Assembly (NCBI GenBank): GCA_016719895.1
Contig: JADJYG010000031.1
Location: forward strand, 62,001-126,000
Origin: Saprospirales bacterium
GTDB taxonomy: Bacteria > Bacteroidota > Bacteroidia > Chitinophagales > Saprospiraceae
Reading direction: 5' to 3'
Length of the DNA stretch: 64,000 nucleotides
Under the pieces are notes generated by a model. It did no database searches. It was not told the DNA's origin and saw nothing but the letters and a program-made list of their open reading frames with translations. Positions within the stretch are counted from its first letter, which is position 1. The number at the start of each line of letters is the position of its first letter. Below, in pieces: positions 17,341 to 25,602 of the stretch. A program made the translations under genes and the position numbers.

Positions 17341-18327
17341 ATGAAGCGAATTCTGATCACTGGCGCCAGCGGCTTTATCGGCAGCACGCTTTCGGATGTT
17401 GCCCTGGCCAAAGGGTGGGAGGTCACTGCTGCCATACGCCCTGCCAGCGATTTGGCTTATTTACAGGACCAGCGCATCCGTTTTTTGCACCTTCCTTTCG
17501 AAGACGAGCTAGCCCTGCGCCGCGAACTCGAAGGGGCTGGCCGGTTTGACTATGTGGTGCATATCGCCGGAACGACAAAAGCCCTGCGCCGGGAAGACTA
17601 CTTTCGAACGAACGCCGATTATACCCGGCGCTTGGTTGATATTCTGCGAACAGACGCCATCCGGCCGGAGCGCTTTTTGTTTCTAAGCAGTTTGGCCGCC
17701 CTGGGCCCCGGTACCGATAACGACCGGTTACACCCGCAGCGGGCGCCCCGGCCAGTCACCGCATACGGCGCCAGCAAACTGGCGGCCGAGCAATACCTCG
17801 AGGGCTTGCCCGATTTTCCCTGGACGGTAATCCAGCCCACTGCCGTATTCGGGCCGCGCGACAAGGATATTTTGGAATTTGTACGGCTCGTCAGCAAAGG
17901 CTTCGAGTTGTACATTGGCAACAAACCCCAGCAAGTGAGTTTTATTTACGTCAAAGACCTGGTCAGCATGATGCTCGCCGCGCTTCAAACCGGGCAGACC
18001 GGCCGCAAGTATATCGCTACCGACGGCCGCGATTATACCATCGACGCGCTCGGCGAGGCTACCCGTACTGCGCTCCGGAAACGTACGCTCCGGATCCGGG
18101 TGCCCATGCGCCTGGCGTATATACTGGCGACCCTCAGCGAAACCATTGGGAAATGGCGCGGTAAAATGCCGCCCCTGAACCGGGAAAAGCTGAATGAAAT
18201 TGCCAAGGTCAGTTGGTGGTGCGATATGGAGCAAACGCACGACGAACTGCGCTTTACGCCCCAATACGATTTGTTTTCCGGCATGCAGGAAACCGTGGCG
18301 TGGTACCGGGCCAACCGGTGGATATGA
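17341..18327 (+). CDS. NAD-dependent epimerase-type reductase, probable CerR-like sphingolipid reductase
   Basis: The product is 328 residues. It is an extended short-chain dehydrogenase with the Rossmann motif GASGFIG at residues 8-14 and the active-site YGASK near 141. Bacterial sphingolipid producers use an epimerase-like enzyme (CerR) instead of the eukaryotic ketosphinganine reductase to reduce the 3-keto group. Position directly after spt and the desaturase, with zero spacing, supports that assignment; it is inferred from context, since the superfamily has many substrates. Confidence 0.8.
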   Translation: MKRILITGASGFIGSTLSDVALAKGWEVTAAIRPASDLAYLQDQRIRFLHLPFEDELALRRELEGAGRFDYVVHIAGTTKALRREDYFRTNADYTRRLVDILRTDAIRPERFLFLSSLAALGPGTDNDRLHPQRAPRPVTAYGASKLAAEQYLEGLPDFPWTVIQPTAVFGPRDKDILEFVRLVSKGFELYIGNKPQQVSFIYVKDLVSMMLAALQTGQTGRKYIATDGRDYTIDALGEATRTALRKRTLRIRVPMRLAYILATLSETIGKWRGKMPPLNREKLNEIAKVSWWCDMEQTHDELRFTPQYDLFSGMQETVAWYRANRWI

Positions 18328-18399
18328 GCGGCGTGCCCGGTATCTGTAGAGATATTTTGATAATCAAAACATTATATTAATAATTACACCTATTAAATT

Positions 18400-19758
18400 A
18401 TGGCAAATAAAAAAATAAACATTCAACCCGCCACCGGCAAGCTGGGCGTCCTGACGCCCGGTATGGGCGCCGTGGCCACCACCTTTATCGCCGGCGTATT
18501 GGCTGCCCGCAAAGGCCTGGCGTTGCCAATCGGCTCGCTCACCCAAATGGGTACGATCCGCCTGGGCAAACGCACCGAGGCCCGCAATCCGCGTATCCAT
18601 GAATTCCTACCCCTGGCCGGGCTTGACAACCTGGTGTTTGGTGGCTGGGATGTATATGCCGACAATGTGTACGAAGCCGCCGTGCAAGCCAAAGTACTCG
18701 AACGCAACCTGGTGGATGCCCTGCGGCCCGAACTGGAGCAGATCAAACCCATGAAGGCCGTTTTTGATAAAAGTTATGTGCGCAACCTCGACGGCACGCA
18801 CGTGAAAACCGGCTCCAGCAAAATGGACCTCGCCGGGCAGCTCATGGCCGATATCCGCCAATTCAAATCCGAAAACCAGTGCGACCGGCTGGTCATGGTG
18901 TGGTGCGCTTCCACAGAAGCATACACCGAGATCAGCGCCGTACACGAATCGCTGGAGGCCTTTGAAGAAGGCTTGCGCAACAACGACCCGCGCATCGCGC
19001 CGAGTATGATATACGCGTATGCCGCTTTGAAAATGGGCGTGCCGTTTGCCAACGGCGCTCCCAACCTCACCTGCGATATGCCGGCCATCGTCGAACTGGC
19101 CCACAAAATGCGGGCGCCGATCGGTGGCAAAGATTTCAAAACTGGCCAAACCCTCATGAAAACGATCGTCGCCCCGGGCTTACACGCCCGTGCGCTCGGC
19201 GTACGCGGCTGGTTTTCCAGCAATATCCTGGGCAACCGCGACGGCGCCGTGCTGGATGCGCCGGAAAATTTCCGCACAAAAGAAGTGTCGAAAGGCAACG
19301 TGCTCGACGGAATCTTCAACCCCGAGTTACAGCCCGAACTGTACGGCGATATTTACCATAAAATCCGGATCAATTACTACCCCCCGCACGGCGACAATAA
19401 AGAGAGTTGGGATAATATCGATATTTTCGGCTGGCTGGGCTACCCCATGCAGATCAAGATCAACTTCCTGTGCCGCGATTCCATCCTGGCAGCCCCCATT
19501 GTGCTGGACCTCGCCCTGTTTCTCGATCTGGCACAGCGCTCCGGCCTGCTGGGTATTCAGGAGTGGTTGTCTTTCTATTTTAAAGCGCCGCAAACCGCCC
19601 CCGGGTTGCCCCCGCAGCACGACATTTTCAAACAACTGAGCAAACTCGAAAACACCCTGCGCTACCTCATGGGTGAAGACCTGATCACCCACCTGGGCAT
19701 GGACTACTACGAGGAGCTCGAAAAAGAATATGAAGCGCTTGTACAAGTTAATGCTTAG
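18400..19758 (+). CDS. ino1: Inositol-3-phosphate synthase (MIPS)
   Basis: The product is 452 residues. LGVLTPGMGAVATTFIAG is the NAD-binding segment. GGKDFKTGQT near residue 242 and the LGNRDG stretch are the central catalytic signatures, and GWLGYPMQIKINFLCRDS lies toward the end. It converts glucose-6-phosphate to myo-inositol-3-phosphate, the first step of inositol lipid synthesis. The 72-base AT-rich gap before it may hold its own promoter. It overlaps the next gene by 29 bases. Confidence 0.94.
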   Translation: MANKKINIQPATGKLGVLTPGMGAVATTFIAGVLAARKGLALPIGSLTQMGTIRLGKRTEARNPRIHEFLPLAGLDNLVFGGWDVYADNVYEAAVQAKVLERNLVDALRPELEQIKPMKAVFDKSYVRNLDGTHVKTGSSKMDLAGQLMADIRQFKSENQCDRLVMVWCASTEAYTEISAVHESLEAFEEGLRNNDPRIAPSMIYAYAALKMGVPFANGAPNLTCDMPAIVELAHKMRAPIGGKDFKTGQTLMKTIVAPGLHARALGVRGWFSSNILGNRDGAVLDAPENFRTKEVSKGNVLDGIFNPELQPELYGDIYHKIRINYYPPHGDNKESWDNIDIFGWLGYPMQIKINFLCRDSILAAPIVLDLALFLDLAQRSGLLGIQEWLSFYFKAPQTAPGLPPQHDIFKQLSKLENTLRYLMGEDLITHLGMDYYEELEKEYEALVQVNA

Positions 19759-20185
19759 TGGCTTCGGAGCAGGATGGCTGCCGCTAGCCCCCGGCACGTG
19801 GGGCGCTGCGGTGGCCATCCTGCTGGCCTGGCCGCTGGCAACGGCTACTCCGGCGCTTTTTCACCTCGAACTCACCGGCCTGATCGTCGCCTTCACCTGG
19901 ATTGGCGCCGTGGGCTCGGAAAAAATGACCGGCGAGTGGGGGGAGGACCCCCGGCAAACCGTAATCGATGAAATGGCCGGCATGTGGATTGCCTTGCTGG
20001 GCTTGCCGTTTGTATGGAGCTACTGGCTCGCCGCATTTTTGCTGTTCCGGGCGTTTGATATCGTCAAACCCTTTGGGATCCGGCGCCTGGAGAAAATTGA
20101 AAATGGATGGGGGGTTATGCTCGACGACGTAATGGCCGGTGTATATACTAATTTTGCGCTTCAATTGTGGATATTGGCCGCCTGA
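19730..20185 (+). CDS. pgpA: PgpA-family phosphatase, predicted phosphatidylinositol-phosphate phosphatase
   Basis: The product is 151 residues with the PgpA hallmarks GFGAGWLPLAPGTWG, VIDEMAGMW, RAFDIVKPF and MLDDVMAGVY, and about three or four membrane spans. Classical PgpA dephosphorylates phosphatidylglycerophosphate. Placement between MIPS and a CDP-alcohol phosphotransferase matches the known Bacteroides inositol-lipid locus, where the PgpA-like enzyme acts on phosphatidylinositol phosphate. ATG 19730 overlaps MIPS by 29 bases; ATG 19751, with an 8-base overlap, is an alternative. Confidence 0.9.
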   Translation: MKRLYKLMLSGFGAGWLPLAPGTWGAAVAILLAWPLATATPALFHLELTGLIVAFTWIGAVGSEKMTGEWGEDPRQTVIDEMAGMWIALLGLPFVWSYWLAAFLLFRAFDIVKPFGIRRLEKIENGWGVMLDDVMAGVYTNFALQLWILAA

Positions 20186-20211
20186 GTTAGCTTCGGGCGG
20201 CTTTATGCATT

Positions 20212-20258
20212 TGACTTGTTGCTTTTTTACTGCCAAAGACGCCCGTCGCAACAAGTCA
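20212..20258 (+). repeat. Palindromic repeat family 2, copy 1
   Basis: TGACTTGTTGC (20212-20222) is the exact inverse of GCAACAAGTCA (20248-20258). The interior TTTTTTACTGCC..AGACGCCCGTCGC is nearly identical to two other loci, near 35203 and 46445. It lies between pgpA and gtrA. Confidence 0.75.
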
Positions 20259-20292
20259 TCTCTGTTCCCGCTCGCCATGCGGTTTTGAAAAT

Positions 20293-20763
20293 ATGCCAAT
20301 TTTTGACAGAAACGTTTCTGCTTCGCCGGGTCTTTTTGCCCGATTCCGGCACTGGCTGCGCCTGGTGGGCAAATACAGCCTCAGCTCGCTCTCTGCGACG
20401 GCCCTGGATTTTGCCACCTTTCACCTGGCCCTCACCGGTTTGTTGCTTACCGCAGTACAATCGACCGTGGCGGGGCGTTGCGTTGGCGCCATATTGGCAT
20501 TTTGGATGCAGCGGCGCTGGGTTTTTCAGCGGGCCCGTGCAACGAATGGCTGGACCCTGATGGTTAAATACCTCGGAGGCGTTTTTCTGGGCATGGGCTT
20601 GAACGTTAGTGGCGTATGGTTGTTTCACCACCTTATGCAATGGACTCCCTGGCCGGCACGGATTATTTCGGCGGTGGCCAGTTGGTTTGTAATTTTTTTA
20701 TTCAATCATTACCTCGTTTTTAATCCGGCCACAAACCGACAACCCTACCCGTTTCGTACATAA
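20293..20763 (+). CDS. GtrA-family membrane protein
   Basis: The product is 156 residues with four hydrophobic segments, typical of GtrA. Conserved features are KYSLSSLSATALDFATFHLAL early on, the RCVGAILAFWMQRRWVF stretch, and FNHYLVF at the end. GtrA proteins are linked to translocation of lipid-linked sugars or other polar lipids across the inner membrane. Within this cluster it could move an inositol lipid; that is inference. It follows a palindromic repeat and precedes the DUF5686 gene by 10 bases. Confidence 0.85.
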   Translation: MPIFDRNVSASPGLFARFRHWLRLVGKYSLSSLSATALDFATFHLALTGLLLTAVQSTVAGRCVGAILAFWMQRRWVFQRARATNGWTLMVKYLGGVFLGMGLNVSGVWLFHHLMQWTPWPARIISAVASWFVIFLFNHYLVFNPATNRQPYPFRT

Positions 20764-20773
20764 AAAAACCTTC

Positions 20774-23338
20774 ATGAGAGCTCAACTGTGGCTAATTCTC
20801 CCGGTGCTGCTGTTTTCCTTCCGGCAGCCAACCTTGTTTGGTCAAAAAACAACTTCGGTAAAAGGCCGGATACTGGACGCCGCTACCGGAGAACCGCTGC
20901 CGTATGTCAGCATACAATTCGACGGCACCAACATCGGCACCCGTAGCGACATCGAAGGCAATTACTACATGCAGTCCGATGCGCCGGGGCAGGGCAAGGT
21001 AAAAATCGTGTGCGTGGGCTACGAAACCCAGGTATTGCCGGTTAACAATGGCGTGGCCAACCGCTTGGATGTGCAGATGCGCGAGGCTACCGTCGGGCTG
21101 AAAGAAATTACCGTGCGGGTGGAAAAATACCGCAACCGGGGCAATCCGGCCGTGGAGCTGATCCGGAAAGTGATTGAAAACAAGGATAAAAACCGCAAAG
21201 AGGGCCTCGCATATTATCGTTTTCAGAAATACGAGAAAGTCGGTTTTGCCCTGAACAATGTGACGGAAAGGACAAAAAACAGCCTGCTGTTCCGCCGCTT
21301 TCGCTTTATTTTTGAAAATGCCGACACCAACAGGGTCAACGATAAGATCAGCTTGTTGCTTTTCCTGCGCGAAAGCGTAGCGGATGTGTACTACCGGAAA
21401 TCGCCACAATCAAAAAAAGAATACGTCCGCGGCGAGCGCAACGTCGTTTTCAAAGACATTTTCGACCTGCAGGGCATTTCCTATTTTATCAACAGCTTGT
21501 ATATGGACGTCAACTTTTACAACAATGCCGTTGACCTCCTGACCATGCAGTTTGTGAGCCCCCTGAGCCCAATCGCCCCAACGATTTACCGCTTTTACAT
21601 TCAGGATACCGTAAAGATCGACGGCACGCCTTGCGCGCACTTGTATTTCGCCCCGCGCAATAAAACAGATATGGCTTTTATCGGGCATATGTGGGTAACC
21701 ATCGACTCGACCTATGCAATTCGGAAAATCGAAGTCGGCATTCCAAAAGATATTAACCTAAACTGGGTCAACGAGTTGCAGATCAGCCAGGAATATTCCT
21801 GGACGGGCGCCACGCCGCAGGACCGGGGTTTGATGCTGTCGAAAGACGAAATTTTTATGGATTTTGGGCTGTTCCGGGGAGACAGCACCCGTTCGCTTTT
21901 GGGGAACAAAACCACGTCGTACCGGCATTACGAGCTCAACGCTCCCCTTCCCGACAGCTTGTTCGGCACGCCGCTGGCTATGATACGCGATCCCGGGGCT
22001 GCTGGCCGGGATTCGGTTTTCTGGCGGGAAAACAGGCATCTTGACCTCAGCCGGAGCGAAAAAGGCCTGGAGCAAACCCTCGACAGCTTGCACAAAAACC
22101 GCTCGTTCCGGCGTATTGTCGGCGGCATGAAATTCCTGCTGGAAGGCTATACCTCCATCGGCGGGTTCGACGTCGGGCCGGTGAATACCTTTTACAGTTT
22201 TAACCAGGTGGAAGGATTCCGGGCCCGGTTGGGAGGCAGGACGAACTACACCTTTAGCCAGCGCCTGATGCTCGAAGGCTATGGCGTTTACGGTTTTAGG
22301 GACCAGCGCTGGAAAGGCTTCGGCGCCATCCGGTATTCGTTCAGCGAGTCGAAAGTCCGGCTATATCCGCTCCACCAGGTCCGGTTTTGGTACCAGAATG
22401 ATATTGAAATACCGGGTCAGGCGCTGCAGTTTGTGAACGAAGACAATTTTTTTCTGTCGTTCAAGCGCGGTGTGAACAACCGTATGATTTACAAGGAAAC
22501 CACGGCGCTGGATTACCTGCACGAGCACCGAACGGGTATCGCCTATGGATTTTCGATAAAAACCGTCCGGCAAAACGGCGCCGGCGCCCTGCTTTTTGAT
22601 TATCAGGACCGCGGCGAAACGCGTTTCAGGCAAGACTTGCGCACGACCGAATTGGGCCTGACGCTGCGCTTTGCGCCCAACGAAAAATTTTACGAAGGCT
22701 CTACGTATCGCACCCCGATCCTGACCAAATACCCGATTTTTGAATTTTCATACGACCTGGGCGTGAACGGCCTCATGCGGGGTGAATACACCTACCATGC
22801 CTTGCGCTTCCGGGCACAGAAAGGTTTTTTTATGTCGCCAATCGGATGGGGCATTGGCAGCCTGGAAGCGGGCCGGGTATTCGGCGAAGTGCCGTACCCC
22901 TTGCTCGAGATCCACCGCGCCAACCAAACCTATTCGTACCAGATGAACTCCTATAACCTGATGAATTTCCTCGAATTTGTGAGCGATAAATATGTGGCGA
23001 TCAATTATTTTCACAATTTCGGCGGCGTTTTTTTGGGGCGAATTCCATTGCTGAAAAAACTGAAGTGGCGCGAAGTGCTGACCTTCAAGGCGCTTTGGGG
23101 CAATATCGACGGGCGGAACCGGCCCAATGGCGACAACGGCCTGCTGAGCTTCCCGCGTTATGACGACGGCAGCCCGATGACCTACACCCTCGAACGCCGG
23201 CCTTATGTAGAAGGCAGTGTTGGCGTTGCGAATATTTTCCGGTTGGTGCGGGTCGACCTGGTCCGCCGCTTTACCTACACGGAGCATCCCAATGTGAGCA
23301 AGCTGGGCGTGCGGCTTCGGGTTAAGATGGAGTTTTAA
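20774..23338 (+). CDS. DUF5686 outer-membrane protein with carboxypeptidase-regulatory domain
   Basis: The product is 854 residues with a signal peptide ending LFGQ. Residues ~27-110 form a CarboxypepD_reg-like domain (VKGRILDAATGEPLPYVSIQ, then GNYYM and GYETQVLPV). The remainder is DUF5686: an alpha/beta region, then from about 450 a C-terminal beta-barrel pattern with a final strand ending VRLRVKMEF, the terminal Phe usual for outer-membrane barrels. Function is unknown. Its place inside an inositol-lipid locus makes envelope lipid handling worth considering. Confidence 0.85.
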   Translation: MRAQLWLILPVLLFSFRQPTLFGQKTTSVKGRILDAATGEPLPYVSIQFDGTNIGTRSDIEGNYYMQSDAPGQGKVKIVCVGYETQVLPVNNGVANRLDVQMREATVGLKEITVRVEKYRNRGNPAVELIRKVIENKDKNRKEGLAYYRFQKYEKVGFALNNVTERTKNSLLFRRFRFIFENADTNRVNDKISLLLFLRESVADVYYRKSPQSKKEYVRGERNVVFKDIFDLQGISYFINSLYMDVNFYNNAVDLLTMQFVSPLSPIAPTIYRFYIQDTVKIDGTPCAHLYFAPRNKTDMAFIGHMWVTIDSTYAIRKIEVGIPKDINLNWVNELQISQEYSWTGATPQDRGLMLSKDEIFMDFGLFRGDSTRSLLGNKTTSYRHYELNAPLPDSLFGTPLAMIRDPGAAGRDSVFWRENRHLDLSRSEKGLEQTLDSLHKNRSFRRIVGGMKFLLEGYTSIGGFDVGPVNTFYSFNQVEGFRARLGGRTNYTFSQRLMLEGYGVYGFRDQRWKGFGAIRYSFSESKVRLYPLHQVRFWYQNDIEIPGQALQFVNEDNFFLSFKRGVNNRMIYKETTALDYLHEHRTGIAYGFSIKTVRQNGAGALLFDYQDRGETRFRQDLRTTELGLTLRFAPNEKFYEGSTYRTPILTKYPIFEFSYDLGVNGLMRGEYTYHALRFRAQKGFFMSPIGWGIGSLEAGRVFGEVPYPLLEIHRANQTYSYQMNSYNLMNFLEFVSDKYVAINYFHNFGGVFLGRIPLLKKLKWREVLTFKALWGNIDGRNRPNGDNGLLSFPRYDDGSPMTYTLERRPYVEGSVGVANIFRLVRVDLVRRFTYTEHPNVSKLGVRLRVKMEF

Positions 23339-23379
23339 ACACGCGTTTTTCGATAGCATGACCTAAAAACGAACAAACG

Positions 23380-24096
23380 ATGTCCAATTTTTTGAAAGAA
23401 GTCGGTCAACCACTGGTATACAGCGTGATTCAGCCCCTGATTAATTTTCTGGCGCGGCTGGGTGTCACCCCCAACGCGATCACTATGATCGGGTTTGTAA
23501 TCAATATCGGTGCGACGGTGGTGTTTGTATATGGCACCAATGCTGCGCGGGGCGATTTGCGCTATGTGGCCTGGAGTGGTTGCATCATATTGTTTGCGGG
23601 CTTGTTCGACATGATGGACGGCCGCCTGGCCCGGGTGAGCAAACAGGAAAGCAGTTTTGGCGCTTTGTTCGATTCGGTGCTCGACCGCTACAGCGAATTG
23701 GTCATGTTTTTGGGCATTTGTTACTACCTGGTCGCCCAACAGTATTTTTTCAGTTCGTTGTTTGCTTTTGTCGCCATGATCGGTTCGATCATGGTGAGTT
23801 ACGTGCGCGCCAGGGCCGAAGGGCTCGGGGTGGAATGCAAGGGCGGGCTGATGCAACGCCCCGAGCGCGTATTATTGGTGGGGATTTCGGCTATTTTGTG
23901 CGGCTTGGTACAGTCGTATGCCGGCGATTTCAAGTATGTCGTACCGGGAACAGGATTTCCGATTTTTGAAAACATCACGATCTTTACCTTTCCAATATTT
24001 ATCATGGCCATCCTTACCAATTGGACGGCCATACAGCGCATGCGCGAATCCAGGAGTGCCCTGGATGTGTTGGATGCAAAAAAGAAAATAAACTGA
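23380..24096 (+). CDS. CDP-alcohol phosphatidyltransferase, predicted phosphatidylinositol-phosphate synthase
   Basis: The product is 238 residues with about six hydrophobic segments. The family motif is complete: D77-x2-D80-G81-x2-A84-R85-x8-G94-x3-D98-x3-D102 in DMMDGRLARVSKQE and onward. The family transfers a phosphatidyl group from CDP-diacylglycerol to an alcohol. Linkage to MIPS and a PgpA-like phosphatase points to inositol-3-phosphate as acceptor, giving phosphatidylinositol phosphate. It is followed one base later by the DUF4833 gene. Confidence 0.9.
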   Translation: MSNFLKEVGQPLVYSVIQPLINFLARLGVTPNAITMIGFVINIGATVVFVYGTNAARGDLRYVAWSGCIILFAGLFDMMDGRLARVSKQESSFGALFDSVLDRYSELVMFLGICYYLVAQQYFFSSLFAFVAMIGSIMVSYVRARAEGLGVECKGGLMQRPERVLLVGISAILCGLVQSYAGDFKYVVPGTGFPIFENITIFTFPIFIMAILTNWTAIQRMRESRSALDVLDAKKKIN

Positions 24097-24097
24097 T

Positions 24098-24634
24098 ATG
24101 TACCGCCTTGTCTTTTTGTTTTACGGGGTATTGTTGCCGGTTATTGGCCTCGCACAAAGTTCGTTTCCCACCCCGCCAAATGCGCCGCAGCGCCTGTTCT
24201 ATGTGCAACGTACGGGCAATACGAATACGATTGTATATGATGCCAACACAATAAACAACGGCCGCGCGTTCGATCGCAAACAACCTATCCATATATATTG
24301 GTTGCGGTATGCCGAAGATGGCAAAACGGCGCCGCTCAATTATCTGCAACGCACGATGGCATATGGCGTGGAGCTGCGTCCGGCGAACAACCATCCGGGC
24401 GAATACGAATTCAATGTGGTATCGTATCCCAAGCGCCGCCTCCGGCTGACCATCGACGCCGGTGGGCGCCCGCACGCGGTATTGGCGATCAACGGTAAGC
24501 CGGCCTGGCTCAACCGTGTTTTCGTCAAGATCGAAGGAAAAAAGGTGGGGATCATTCCCAATGTGAAATATGTGGAGTTGTTCGGCACCGATCCGGAAAC
24601 GGGTAATGCCGTTTATGAAAGATTCATTCCCTAA
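24098..24634 (+). CDS. DUF4833 protein of the inositol-lipid locus
   Basis: The product is 178 residues with a signal peptide ending GLAQ. The rest matches DUF4833: RLFYVQRTGNTNTIVYDAN near 30, PIHIYWLRYAEDGK near 65, and a C-terminal GIIPNVKYVELFG. It is probably periplasmic or envelope-associated. I recall this family neighbouring inositol-lipid genes in other Bacteroidota but could not verify that here. Only one base separates it from the phosphotransferase stop and 12 bases from the PAP2 gene. Confidence 0.82.
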   Translation: MYRLVFLFYGVLLPVIGLAQSSFPTPPNAPQRLFYVQRTGNTNTIVYDANTINNGRAFDRKQPIHIYWLRYAEDGKTAPLNYLQRTMAYGVELRPANNHPGEYEFNVVSYPKRRLRLTIDAGGRPHAVLAINGKPAWLNRVFVKIEGKKVGIIPNVKYVELFGTDPETGNAVYERFIP

Positions 24635-24646
24635 AAGCAGTTCAGG

Positions 24647-25546
24647 TTGAGGCAGTACATCTATTTCGGGGTCGGTTCACTGGCTTATTTTTTATGGTTC
24701 TATTTTGGGGTTGGCCTGCGTCCGGAGCACATCGGATTGTACGTGGCCCTGGTTGGCTTGTATGGCGCGCACCCGGAAACCCGCCGTTTTGTGCTGGCAT
24801 TCGGGGCGTTTATCGTCTACTGGATGATTTACGATTCCATGCGGGTGCTTCCGAATTATGAAGTCAACCCGGTCCATATCGCCGAGCCATATGCGTTGGA
24901 GAAAGCCCTTTTCGGTGTGGCCGGGCCGCAGCAGGCGCGCATCACGCTGAATGAATATTTTGCACAAAATACCCATGCGGTGCTCGATGTGCTTTCCGCA
25001 TTTTTTTACCTGAGCTGGGTGCCGGTGCCCCTGGCATTTGCCTTTTGGCTTTTTCAGAAAGACAAACCTTTGTTCATCCGCTTTTCCTACGGGTTTTTAT
25101 TCACCAACATATTGGGGTTTGCGATCTACTATCTCTATCCCGCCGCGCCACCCTGGTATATTGAGCAGCATGGGTTTGTGGTGCGGCACGGCACGCCGGG
25201 GCACGCGGCCGGCTTGCTGAATTTTGATGCCATTTTCGGTATCCGTTTGTTTGCCAGCATGTACCAAAAAAACGCCAACGTGTTTGCTGCCATTCCTTCC
25301 CTGCATTCGGCCTATCCCGTTTTGTGCCTGTTGTACGGCCGCCGGTTGGGCAAATGGTGGCTCGATGCCGTATTTGCCGTATTTGTCGTGGGTATTTGGT
25401 TTGCAGCGGTATATACCCGCCACCACTATGTGATCGACGTGCTGGCCGGCGCTGCCACGGCGGTTGGCGGATACTTCCTGTTCGAATATTTAGCCGCTAA
25501 AACGCGCCTTCAGGGATGGTTGAACGCACTACTGCAAAGGATTTAG
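24647..25546 (+). CDS. PAP2-family enzyme, predicted inositol phosphorylceramide synthase (Aur1-like)
   Basis: The product is 299 residues with about seven hydrophobic segments. The catalytic set matches Aur1-type enzymes: His220 in IPSLHSAYP, His260 and Asp264 in RHHYVIDVLAG, and YPAAPPWYI upstream. Aur1 transfers phosphoinositol from phosphatidylinositol to ceramide. With the locus around it, inositol phosphorylceramide synthase is the best call; a generic lipid phosphatase is the alternative. The start is TTG 24647, since no ATG gives a full first membrane segment. Confidence 0.87.
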   Translation: MRQYIYFGVGSLAYFLWFYFGVGLRPEHIGLYVALVGLYGAHPETRRFVLAFGAFIVYWMIYDSMRVLPNYEVNPVHIAEPYALEKALFGVAGPQQARITLNEYFAQNTHAVLDVLSAFFYLSWVPVPLAFAFWLFQKDKPLFIRFSYGFLFTNILGFAIYYLYPAAPPWYIEQHGFVVRHGTPGHAAGLLNFDAIFGIRLFASMYQKNANVFAAIPSLHSAYPVLCLLYGRRLGKWWLDAVFAVFVVGIWFAAVYTRHHYVIDVLAGAATAVGGYFLFEYLAAKTRLQGWLNALLQRI

Positions 25547-25568
25547 CGTAAATCCAGCAAGAGCGCCG

Positions 25569-25576
25569 TACCTTTG
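25569..25576 (+). promoter_or_regulatory. -7 box of lpxC-fabZ promoter
   Basis: TACCTTTG, 26 bases before ATG 25603. It separates the lipid A genes from the sphingolipid run. Confidence 0.6.
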
Positions 25577-25602
25577 TCGCCCTAACCACGTATTCCCGGA
25601 TT

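Noticed and set aside
20212..20258. Rho-independent terminator of pgpA
   Set aside because: The stem is followed by no T-run on the plus strand, and the same core recurs at two other loci; better explained as a dispersed repeat.
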